DNA of 64,000 bases from Panulirus ornatus (Eukaryota > Arthropoda > Malacostraca > Decapoda > Palinuridae), in NCBI RefSeq assembly GCF_036320965.1, contig NC_092289.1, positions 24,807,778 to 24,871,777 of the forward strand, given 5' to 3'. The notes beneath the pieces were generated by a model. It saw nothing but the letters and a program-made list of their open reading frames with translations, was not told where the DNA came from and ran no database searches. A program made the translations under genes and the position numbers. Below, in pieces: positions 35,104 through 45,154 of the stretch; within the stretch, counting starts at the first letter, position 1, and the number at the start of each line of letters is the position of its first letter.

Positions 35104-38100
35104 TTTTTTTGATTTTTTTATTTTGCTTTGTCGCTGTCTCCCGCGTTAGCAAGGTAGCACAAGGAAACAGACGAAAGAATGGCCCAACCCGCCCACATAC
35201 ACATGTATATACATACACGTCCACACACGGAAATATACATACCTATACATTTCAATGTACAAATATATATACACACACAGACATATACATATATACACAT
35301 GTACGTAATTCATACTGTCTGCCTTTTATTTGTTCCCATCGCCACCTCGCTACACATGGAATAACAACCCCCTCCCCCCTCATGTGTGCGAGGTAGCGCT
35401 AGGAAAAGACACCAAAGGCCCCATTCGTTCACACTCAGTCTCTAGCTGTCATGTAATAATGCACCGAAACCACAGCTCCCTTTCCACCTCCAGGCCCCAC
35501 ACACTTTCCATGGTTTACCCCAGACGCTTCACATGCCCTGGTTCAATCCATTGACAGCACGTCGACCCCGGTATACCACATCGTTCCAATTCACTCTATT
35601 CCTTGCACGCCTTTCACCCTTCTGCATGTTCAGGCCCCGATCACTCAAAATCTTTTTCACTCCATCTTTCCACCTCCAATGGTCTCCCACTTCTCCTCGT
35701 TCCCTCCACCTCTGACACATATATCCTCTTGGTCAATCTTTCCTCACTCATTCTCTCCATGTGACCAAACCATTTCAAAACACCCTCTTCTGCTCTCTCA
35801 ACCACACTCTTTTTATTTCCACACATCTCTCTTACCCTTATGTTACTTACTCGATCAAACCACCTCACACCACGTAGTGTCCTCAAACATCTCATTTCCA
35901 GCACATGCACCCTCCTGCGCACAACTCTATCCATAGCCCACGCCTCGCAACCATACAACATTGTTGGAACCACTATTCCTTCAAACATACCCATTTTTGC
36001 TTTCCGAGATAATGTTCTCGACTTCCAAACATTCTTCAAGGCTCCCAGAATTTTCGCCCCCTCCCCCACCCTATGATTCACTTCCGCTTCCATGGTTCCA
36101 TCCGCTGCCAGATCCACTCCCAGATATCTAAAACACTTTACTTCCTCCAGTTTTTCTCCATTCAAACTTACCTCCCAATTGACTTGACCCTCAACCCTAC
36201 TGTACCTAATAACCTTGCTCTTATTCACATTCACTCTTAACTTTCTTCTTTCACACACTTTACCAAACTCAGTCACCAGCTTCTGCAGTTTCTTACATGA
36301 ATCAGCCACCAGCGCTGTATCATCAGCGAACAACAACTGACTCACTTCCCAAGCTCTCTCATCCACAACAGACTTCATACTTGCCCCTCTTTCCAAAACT
36401 CTTGCATTTACCTCCCTAACAACCCCATCCATAAACAAATTAAACACCCATGGAGACATCACACACCCCTGCCGCAAACCTACATTCACTGAGAACCAAT
36501 CACTTTCCTCTCTTCCTACACGTACACAGGCCTTACATCCTCGATAAAAACTTTTCACTGCTTTAAAAACTTGCCTCCCACACCATATATTCGTATTACC
36601 TTCCACAGAGCACTTCTATCAACTCTATCATATGCCTTCTCCAGATCCATAAATGCTACATACAAATCCATTTGTTTTTCTAAGTATTTCTCACATACAT
36701 TCTTCAAAGCAAACACCTGATCCACACATCCTCTACCACTTCTGAAACCACACTGCTCTTCCCCAATCTGATGCTCTGTACATGCCTTCACCCTCTCAAT
36801 CAATACCCTCCCATATAATTTACCAGGAATACTCAGCAAACTTATGCCTCTGTAATTTGAGCACTCACTCTTATCCCCTTTGCCTTTGTACAATGGCACT
36901 ATGCACGCATTCCGCCAATCCTCAGGCACCTCACCATGAATCATACATACATTAAATATTCCTACCAACCAGTCAACAATACAGTCACCCCCTTTTTTAA
37001 TAAATTCCACTGCAATACCATCCAAACGTGCTGCCTTGCCGGCTTTCATCTTCCGTAAAGCTTTTACTACCTCTTCTCTATTTACCAAATCATTTTCCCT
37101 AACCCTCTCACTTTGCACACCACCTTGACCAAAACACCCTATATCTGCCACTCTATCATCAAACACATTCAACAAACCTTCACAATACTCATTCCATCTC
37201 CTCACATCACCACTACTTGTTATCACCTCGCCATTAGCCCCCTTCACTGAAGTTCCCATTTGCTCCCTTGTCTTACGCACTTTATTTACCTCCTTCCAAA
37301 GCATTTTTTTATTCTCCCTTAAATTTAATGATACTCTCTCACCCCAACTCTCATTTGCCCTCTTTTTCACCTCTTGCACCTTTCTCTTGACCTCCTGCCT
37401 CTTTCTTTTATACCTCTCCCACTCATTTGCATTTTTTCCCTGCAAAACTCGTCCAAATGCCTCTCTCTTCTTTTTCACTAATAATCTTACTTTTTCATCC
37501 CACCACTCACCACCTTTTCTAATCAACCCACCTCCCACGCTTCTCATGCTTCAAGCATCTTTTGCGCAAGCCATCACTGCTTCTCTAAATACATCCCATT
37601 CCTCCCCCAGTCCCCTTACCTCCTTTGTTCTCACCTTTTTCCATTCTGTACTCAGTCTCTCCTGGTACTTCCTCACACAAGTCTCCTTCCCAAGCTCACT
37701 TACTCTCACCACTCTCTTCACCCCAACATTCTCTCTTCTTTTCTGAAAACCCCCACAAATCTTCACCTTCGCCTCCACAAGATAATGATCAGACATCCCT
37801 CCAGTTGCACCTCTCAGCACATTAACATCCAAAAGTCTCTCTTTCGTGCGTCTATCAATTAACACGTAATCCAATAACGCTCTCTGGCCATCTCTTCTAC
37901 TTACATACGTATACTTATGTATATCTCTCTTTTTAAACCAGATATTCCCAATCACCAGTCCTTTTTCAGCACATAAATCTACAAGCTCTTCACCATTTCC
38001 ATTTACAACACTGAACACTCCATGTATACCAATTATTCCCTCAACTGCCACATTACTCACCTTTGCATTCAAATCACCCATCACTATAACCCGGTCTTGT

Positions 38101-38670
38101 GCATCAAAACCACTAACACACTCATTCAGCTGCTCCCAAAACACTTGCCTCTCATGATCTTTCTTCTCATGCCCAGGTGCATATGCACCGATAATCACCC
38201 ATCTCTCTCCATCAACTTTCAATTTTACCCATATCAATCTAGAATTTACTTTCTTACACCCTATCACATACTCCCACAACTGATTCAGGAGTAGTGCTAC
38301 TCCTTCCCTTGCTCTTGTCCTGTCACTAACCCCTGACTTTACTCCCAAGACATTCCCAAACCACTCTTCCCCTTTACCCTTTAGCTTCGTTTCACTCAGA
38401 GCCAAAACATCCAGGTTCCTTTCCTCAAACATACTACCTGTCTCTCCTTTTTTCTCATCTTGGTTACATCCACACACATTTAGACACCCCAATCTGAGCC
38501 TTCGAGGAGGATGAGCACTCCTCGCGTGACTCCTTCTTCTGTTTCCCCTTTTAGAAAATTAAAATACAAGGAGGGGAGGGTTTTTGGCCCCCCGCTCCCG
38601 TCCCCATTAGTCGCCTTCTACGACACGTGAGGAATGCGTGGGAAGTATTCTTTCTCCCCTATCCCCAGGG

Positions 38671-38676
<6 letters not shown>
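35104..38676 (-). mobile_element. RTE-type LINE, near full-length copy G
   Basis: The best view of the whole element, about 3.57 kb, read on the minus strand. The 5' UTR starts TATCCCTGGGGATAGGGG (38676). The AP endonuclease frame from 38492 has 'LDVLALSETKLKGKG', 'VIVMGDLNAKVS', 'HKYTYVSRRDGQRALLDYVL' and 'GGMSDHYLVEAKVKI'. A stop at 37551-37553 (TGA where relatives have Cys-Gly) interrupts the linker. RT follows: 'KKGGDCIVDWLV', 'SNYRGISLLSIPGKLYG', 'DLEKAYDRVDRSALW', a frameshift near 36565, 'FADDTALVA' (about 36325), then the C-terminus with a 2-base loss near 35680. Long-type 3' UTR; hairpin near 35130-35160. Three or more lesions, so inactive. Confidence 0.93.

Positions 38677-38739
<63 letters not shown>
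38677..38739. repeat. (TA)n microsatellite
   Basis: About 30 TA units between the 5' end of copy G and the 3' end of copy H. Confidence 0.97.
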
Positions 38740-38741
<2 letters not shown>

Positions 38742-39893
38742 TGTTTATTATTTATTATACTTAGTCGCTGTCTCCCGTGTTAGCGAGCTAGCGCAAGGAA
38801 ACAGGTGAAAGAATGGCCCAACCCACCCACATACACGTGCACATATACATACATATACATACGTAGGCATATACATATATACACATGTACATATTCATGC
38901 TTGCTGCCTTCATCCATCTCGTCGCCACCCCGCCACACATGAAAAAGCACCCCCTACCCCCGCGCGCGCACGAGGTACCACTAGGAAAAGACACAGAGGC
39001 CACATTCTTTCACGCTCAGTCTCTGTCATATGTAATTAACCGAAACCACATGTCCCTTTCCACATCCAGGCACCGCAAAACTTCCCATGGTTGAACCCCA
39101 GACACTTCAAATGCCATGGTTCAATCCATTCACAACACGTCGACCCCGATATACCACATCGTTCCAATTCACTCTATTTCTTGCACACCTCTTACCCTCC
39201 TTTATGTTCAGGCCCCGATCGCTCAAAATCTTTTTCGCTCCATCCTTCCACCTCCAATTTGGTCTCCCGCTTCTCCTCGTTCCCTTCACTTCTGACACTT
39301 ATATCATCTTCGTCAATCTTTCCTCACTCATTCTCTCCATGTGACCAAACCATTTCAATACACCCTCTTCTGCTCTCTCAACCACCCTGTTTTTATTACC
39401 ACACATCCCTCTTACCCTTTCATTACTTACTCGATCAAACCACCTCACACCACATGCTCTCCTCTAACATTTCATTTCCAACACATCCACCCTCCTCCGC
39501 ACAACCCTATCTATAGCCCATGCCTCGCAGCCATATAACATTGTTGGATCTACTATTCCCTGAAACATACCCGCTGCCTTGCCGGCTTTCATCTTCCGCA
39601 AAGCTTTTACTACCTCTTCCCTGTTTACCAAATCATTCTCCTACCCCTCTCACTTCGCACACCACCTCTACCAAAACACCCTATATCTGCCACTTTATCA
39701 TCTAACACATTCAACAAATCTTCAAAATACTCACTCCATCTCCTCACATCACCACTACTTTTCATTACCTCCCAATTAGCCCCCTTCACCGATGCTCCCA
39801 TTTGTTCTCTCGTCTTACGCACTTTACCTCCTTCCACAACATCTTTCTATTCTCCCTAAAATTTAATGATACTTTGTCACCCCAACTCTCATT
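38740..39893 (-). mobile_element. RTE-type LINE, diverged copy H with internal deletion
   Basis: Minus strand. Linker/RT start 'GAKVRKTREQMGASVKGAN' (39840) to 'RKMKAGKAA', then at about 39570 a jump directly to 'GMFQGIVDPTMLYGCEAWA', losing the whole RT palm. The C-terminus and a diverged long-type 3' UTR with terminal hairpin (38765-38795) follow. Confidence 0.85.
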
Positions 39894-39932
39894 TGTATTA
39901 TCTATTATTGATTTTATTTTTTAATGAATGAT

Positions 39933-39991
<59 letters not shown>

Positions 39992-40735
39992 TTAATACAA
40001 CCCCAGGATCCGCCTTCCTCAACTTCAAGACTGCGATACAATCAGCAGCAGGGAAATGACAGATTCCTTTGCAGTGAGAATATTGTTGATGAAACTACTT
40101 TTCGTTCAGTGACGGCGATATAACCTGGTCAAAAGTGACTTTCCACTCGCAGTGTAACGAACCAGTACATTTTTTCTGCGTCTTTCTCTGTTGCCTCTTG
40201 GCAGGGACAGTAAACAAGTTGTAGATGAGAAATAGCACAATTAGTAAAAGCAGTGGTGTTGTCACTTTTAAAGTTGAATATTGAGGTGCATTTGATGTAC
40301 TTGTCTAGTATGTTGAGATGCAGTTGATATACCTGTCCTGTATATTGAGATGCAGTTGATATACTTGTTCTGTATATTTTTCATTTCATGCACTATAGTA
40401 TTACTAACATGAATTCTGTAGTTTAATGGGTCTGACCAAAGACCCTATATGATCGGGCGTTACTGAAGTCGCATGTTTACTTTCACATTTTTAAAGATTT
40501 CTTGTCCATAACCCTTCCCCATCTCCATAGAAGATTGTAACTGGATGTTAAGGGTATAAAGGAGTAAGGTTTCTTTGCACGAATTAGTAGAATATGTCAT
40601 GCTTTTGGTTAGAATGTTTAAAGCTGCTGACTGGTATGATATGTCTTACATATAACAGGAAAATTGTCATATACCTACTGATGATAACACTGGTTGTTAT
40701 GTACAGATATTAATACTGATTCTTCCCTAAACAGA
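39894..40735. other. End of intron 1: (TTA)n and a 34-bp triple repeat
   Basis: (TTA)n at 39934-39991. At 40280-40380 three units of TGAGATGCAGTTGATATACY plus TGTYCTGTATAT. No other feature before the acceptor TTCTTCCCTAAACAG (ends 40735). Confidence 0.7.
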
Positions 40736-40819
40736 TGAGGTGTTGGAGGAAGGGGGCTGCGCCCTCAGCGTGCGCGATGTCAGCGAGTTGCTTCACGCAC
40801 AGTACGCTATCATCACTGG
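40736..40819 (+). CDS. MCF2L: DBS/MCF2L-like Rho GEF, exon 2
   Basis: 84 bp, phase 1 in and phase 1 out, between TTCCCTAAACAG and G|GTAAGT. It encodes DEVLEEGGCALSVRDVSELL and then HAQYAIITG. In vertebrate DBS/MCF2L the segment before the SEC14-like domain likewise ends in a helix with 'YLSGG' just before the '..G.P(V/I)(I/L)TFP' strand; here 'YAIITG' plus the next exon's 'GKSREG' takes that place. The exon is supported by phase continuity on both sides and by that alignment. High GC and codon-like composition stand out from the surrounding repeats. Confidence 0.78.
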
Positions 40820-41053
40820 TAAGTCCAGGCCCTTAACCACGTCTAAGTCAATGGTCCTTACCTAATCCTTCCTGAGCACACGCATACCTTGCTCATGCCT
40901 CAAGAAGTCCACACTCCTTATTCACGCCTCGCTAGCTCATACTCCTTACCCACGCCTCACTGTATTCCAAGCCTTTACCCTCGTCTATATGCACGTCCAT
41001 AACCCAAGCCTCAGTTGGTCCATGTCCCTTACTCAAGTTTCACTAAATCCACT
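40820..41053. repeat. Degenerate 30-33-bp repeat at the exon 2 donor
   Basis: Starting within the donor region, about seven loose units of 'GTCCA..CCCTTACCCACGCCTCACTA' run to 41050. Confidence 0.65.
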
Positions 41054-41183
41054 TTTTTTTTTTTTTTTTTTTTTTTTCCAAAAGAAGGAACAGAGAAGGG
41101 GGCCAGGTGAGGATATTCCCTCTCAGGCCCAGTCCTCTGTTCGTAACGCTACCTCGCTAATGCGGGAAATGGCGAATAGTATG

Positions 41184-41195
<12 letters not shown>
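41054..41195 (+). mobile_element. Short non-autonomous RTE derivative, 3' half
   Basis: Poly-T, CCAAAAGAAGGAACAGAG, 'CCCAGTCCTCTGTTCGTAACG', then hairpin CGCT-AC-CTCGC-TAAT-GCGGG-AAAT-GGCG and poly-A. The head is missing. Confidence 0.85.

Positions 41196-41268
<73 letters not shown>
41196..41268. repeat. (TA)n at the centre of an inverted pair
   Basis: About 35 TA units between two oppositely oriented derivatives. Confidence 0.97.
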
Positions 41269-41269
<1 letters not shown>

Positions 41270-41502
41270 TTCATACTATTCGCCATTTCCCGCGTTAGCA
41301 AGGTAGCGTTAAGAACAGAGGACTGGGCCTCTGAGGGACTATCCTCACCTGGCCTCGTTCTCTGTTCCTTCTTTTGGAAAATTAAAAAAAAATGAGAGGG
41401 GAGGATTTCCAGCCCCCCGCTCCCTCCCCTTTTAGTCGTCTTCTACGACACGCAGGGAATACGTGGGAAGTATTCTTACTCCCCTATCCCCAGGGATAAT
41501 AT
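41269..41502 (-). mobile_element. Short non-autonomous RTE derivative, complete
   Basis: Minus strand, from TATCCCTGGGGATAGGGG (41502) through 'CGTGTCGTAGAAGACGACTA' and 'GGGGGGCTGGAAATCC' to the tail hairpin and ATGAAAG. About 234 bp. Confidence 0.9.
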
Positions 41503-41517
41503 GAAATATATATATAT

Positions 41518-42440
41518 ACATATGCAGAAGCTGGTGACTGAGTTTGGTAAAGTGTGTGGAAGAAGAAAGTTAAGAGTAAATGTGAATAAGAGCAAGGTTA
41601 TTAGGTACAGTAGGGTTGAGGGTCAAGTCAATTGGGAGGTGAGTTTGAATGGAGAAAAACTGGAGGAAGTGAAGTGTTTTAGATATCTGGGAGTGGATCT
41701 GGCAGCGAATGGAACCATGGAAGCGGAAGTGGATCATAGGGTGGGGGATGGGGCGAAAATTCTGGGGGCCTTGAAGAATGTGTGGAAGTCGAGAACATTA
41801 TCTCGGAAAGCAAAAATGGGTATGTTTGAAGGAATAGTGGTTCCAACAATGTTGTATGGTTGCGAGGCGTGGGCTATGGATAGAGTTGTGCGCAGGAGGA
41901 TGGATGTGCTGGAAATGAGATGTTTGAGGACAATGTGTGGTGTGAGGTGGTTTGATCGAGTGAGTAACGTAAGGGTAAGAGAGATGTGTGGAAATAAAAA
42001 GAGCGTGGTTGAGAGAGCAGAAGAGGGTGTTTTGAAGTGGTTTGGGCACATGGAGAGAATGAGTGAGGAAAGATTGACCAAGAGGATATATGTGTCGGAG
42101 GTGGAGGGAACGAGGAGAAGAGGGAGACCAAATTGGAGGTGGAAAGATGGAGTGAAAAAGATTTTGAGTGATCGGGGCCTGAACATGCAGGAGGGTGAAA
42201 GGCGGGCAAGGAATAGAGTGAATTGGAGCGATGTGGTATACCGGGGTTGACGTGCTGTCAGTGGATTGAATCAGGGCATGTGAAGCGTCTGGGGTAAACC
42301 ATGGAAAGCTGTGTAGGTATGTATATTTGCGTGTGTGGACGTATGTATATACATGTGTATGGGGGGGTTGGGCCATTTCTTTCGTCTGTTTCCTTGCGCT
42401 ACCTTGCAAACGCGGGAGACAGCGACAAAGTATAATAAAA
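41518..42440 (+). mobile_element. RTE-type LINE, 5'-truncated copy J
   Basis: Starts at 'QKLVTEFGKVCGRRKLRVNV' just after the catalytic box and is open to 42250 (about 240 residues), with the complete basic C-terminus. Short-type 3' UTR; hairpin near 42394-42425. Confidence 0.92.
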
Positions 42441-42477
42441 AAAATAATAAATATATATATATACATATATATATATC

Positions 42478-43938
42478 TTATTATTTATTTATTATACTTT
42501 GTCGCTGTCCCCGCGTTAGCGAGGTAGCGCAAGGAAACAAGAAAGAATGGCCCAACCCACCCACACATGTATATATATACACGTCCACACACAGCACATA
42601 TACATACCTATACATCTCAGCGTATACATATATATATATACACACACAGACATATACATACACACATGTACATAATTCATACTGTCCTCCCTTATTCATT
42701 CCAGTTGCCACCCTGCCACACATGAAATGAATACCCCCTCCCTCCGCATGTGCGCGAGGTAGCGCTAGGAAAAGACAGCAAAGGCCACATTCGTTCACAC
42801 TCAGTCTCTAGCTGTCATGTATAATGCACCGAAACCACAGCTCCCTTTCCACATCCAGGCCCCACAAAGCTTTCCATGGTTTACCCCAGACGCTTCACAT
42901 GCCCTGGTTCAATCCATTGACAGCACGTCGACCCCGGTATACCACATCGTTCCACTTCACACTATTCCTTGCACGCCTTTCACCCTTCTGCATGTTCAGG
43001 CCCCGATCACTCAAAATCTTTTTCACTCCATCTTTCCACCTCCAATTTGGTCTCCCACTTCTCATTCCCTCCACCTCTGACACATATATCCTCTTTGTCA
43101 TTCTTTCCTCATTCTTTCTCTCCATGTGACCAAACCATTTCAAAACACCCTCTTCTGCTCTCTCAACCACGCTCTTTTTATTTCCACACATCTCTCTTAC
43201 CCTTTCATTACTTACTTGTCCTCAAACATCTCATTTCCAGCACATCCACCCTCCTCCACACAACTCTGTCTATAGCCCACGCCTCGCAACCATATAATAT
43301 TGTTGGAACCACTATTCCTTCAAACATACCCATTTTTGCTTTCCGAGATAATGTTCTCGACTTCCACACATTTTTCAACGCCCCCAGAACTTTCGCCCCT
43401 TCCCCCACCCTGTGATTCACTTCCACTTCCATGGTTCTATCCACTGCCAAATCCACTCCCAGATATCTGAAATACTTCAATTCCTCCAGTTTTTAACATT
43501 CAAACTTACCTCCCAGTTGACTTGTCCCTCAACCCTACTGTACTTTATAACCTTGCTCTTATTCACATTTACTCTCAGCTTTCTTCTTTCACACACTTTA
43601 CCAAACTCAGTCACCAGCTTCTGCAGTTTCTCACCCGAATCAGCCACCAGTGCTGTATCATCAGCGAACAACAACTCACTCACTTCCCAAGCTCTCTCAT
43701 CCACAACAGACTGCATACTTGTCCCTCTTTCCAAAACTCTTGCATTCACCTCCTTAACAACCCCATCCATAAACAAATTAAACAACCATGGAGACATCAC
43801 GCACCCCTGCCGCAAACCAACATTCACTGAGAACCAATCACTTTCCTCTCTTCCTACACGTACATATGCCTTACATCCTCAATAAAAACTTTTCACTGCT
43901 TCTAACAACTTATCTCCCACACCGTATATTCTTGATAA
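42478..43938 (-). mobile_element. RTE-type LINE, 5'-truncated copy K
   Basis: The minus strand begins in the RT palm at 'YGVGDKLLEAVKSFY' (43938), has 'LRQGCVMSPWLFNLF' and 'FADDTALVADSGE', a frameshift near 43495, a 25-base or so loss near 43215 ('MCGVRWFDRV' missing), and the C-terminus. Long-type 3' UTR. Tail to tail with copy J. Confidence 0.9.
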
Positions 43939-43949
43939 TATATATATTC

Positions 43950-45085
43950 CTATGAGTCCACGGGGAAAATGAAACACGATAAGTTCCCAAGTGCACTTTC
44001 GTGTAATATCACATCATCAGGGGAGACACAAGAGAGGAACATAAGTCAGTTGATAGACATCGAAGAGACGAAGCTAGGACGCCATTTGGTAAACATATGA
44101 TTGTCCAAGACATACAACGAGCATTCATAAACTTATCATTTTACAAATTTTATCAACAATAAAGTTATCTAATTTGTATTGACTATCACTAATATTAAGA
44201 TTATGATTCTTTGTGTATTTAGCGATAGAAGATTCAGTGATATTTCTTGTGGTAATAGAGTTAGAGTTAATAACTGAGATGGCATTACTCCAGTCAATAC
44301 AATGATCATAGTTTTTAACGTGACTAAACAAGGCATTTGATTCTTGTCCCGTTCATATACTATATTTATGTTGTTTAAGTCTAACAGAAAGATCCTTACC
44401 AGTCTGCCCAACATTAAATTTATCACAATTTCCACATGGCACTTTATAGATACATCCAAGAGAATTTTCTGGTGAATTCCTGATTAAGATATTTTTTATA
44501 GTATTATTGTCGCTGAAGGCAACATTTATATTAAAGGATTTAAGCAACATGGGAAGTAAAGTGAAATTATTATTAAAAGGGAGAACTAAAAGATTCTTGG
44601 TATCAATGGGAGGTTTGGGCTCAACTCTGTAAAATGATTCCTTTGCTAACTTAAGCGATTTATTAATGAAAGATCTAGGGTACTTTAACTTAGATCCAAT
44701 AGAATATATCATCTCAAACTCATCATCAGTAAACTCTGGACTGCAAGTTCGTAATGGCCTAAGGAACATAGATTGAAATGATGATAATTTAACTCTGTCA
44801 TGTTGAGATGAGTAATAATGGATATATGAGCATACATTGGTAGGTTTTCTGTATATGCTAAACTTAAACTTGTTTCCTTGCCTATGGATCATGCAATCTA
44901 AAAATGGAAACACCATTATTTTCATTTTCTGCAGTAAATTTGATGGAAGGTACTAAATTGTTAAGTAAGGGGAGAAATATTTGTACATTTTCATTTGTTG
45001 GCTAAACACAAAGAACATCATCTACATGCCGAAACCAAATTGCATTAGAGGGTAAGATATCCTTTAGTAATTTTGTTTCAAAAAT
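43950..45085 (-). mobile_element. Penelope-like retroelement, 3' part with GIY-YIG domain
   Basis: Minus strand. The RT catalytic motif 'AIWFRHVDDVLCV' (YVDD type with Tyr to His, near 45030) is followed by a stop and 'PTNENVQIFLPLLNNLVPS'. The open frame 44925-44353 then gives 'FPFLDCMIHRQGNKFKFSIY' and 'RKPTNVCSYIHYYSSQH', ending with a GIY-YIG-like endonuclease: 'GCIYKVPCGNC' and 'NVGQTGKDLSVRLKQHK'. A frameshift at about 44350 moves the C-terminus to 44331-44125 ('YKLDNFIVDKICKMI'). Past it lies a hammerhead-like motif (43986-44025). The order RT, GIY-YIG is the hallmark of Penelope-like elements. The 5' part is missing; inactive. Confidence 0.88.
43986..44025 (-). ncRNA. Hammerhead-ribozyme-like motif in the Penelope-like element
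   Basis: Minus strand 5' to 3': TCCC (stem I), CTGATGA (44021-44015), a small stem with GTG/CAC arms and an AT-rich loop, GAA, the palindrome AGTGCACT as stem III (43998-43991), T at the cleavage position, GGGA (stem I partner, 43989-43986). One extra U between CTGATGA and stem II departs from the consensus. Stem III has no loop, so a dimeric form would be needed. Hammerheads are known in Penelope-like elements. Activity untested. Confidence 0.5.
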
Positions 45086-45089
45086 TTCC

Positions 45090-45146
45090 ATATAACATTG
45101 TCGGAACCATTATTTCTTCAAACATACCCATTTTTGCTTTCCGATA
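45090..45146 (-). mobile_element. RTE fragment, 57 bp
   Basis: Minus strand 'RKAKMGMFEEIMVPTMLY' piece wedged between the Penelope-like element and copy L. Confidence 0.8.
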
Positions 45147-45154
45147 TATATATA

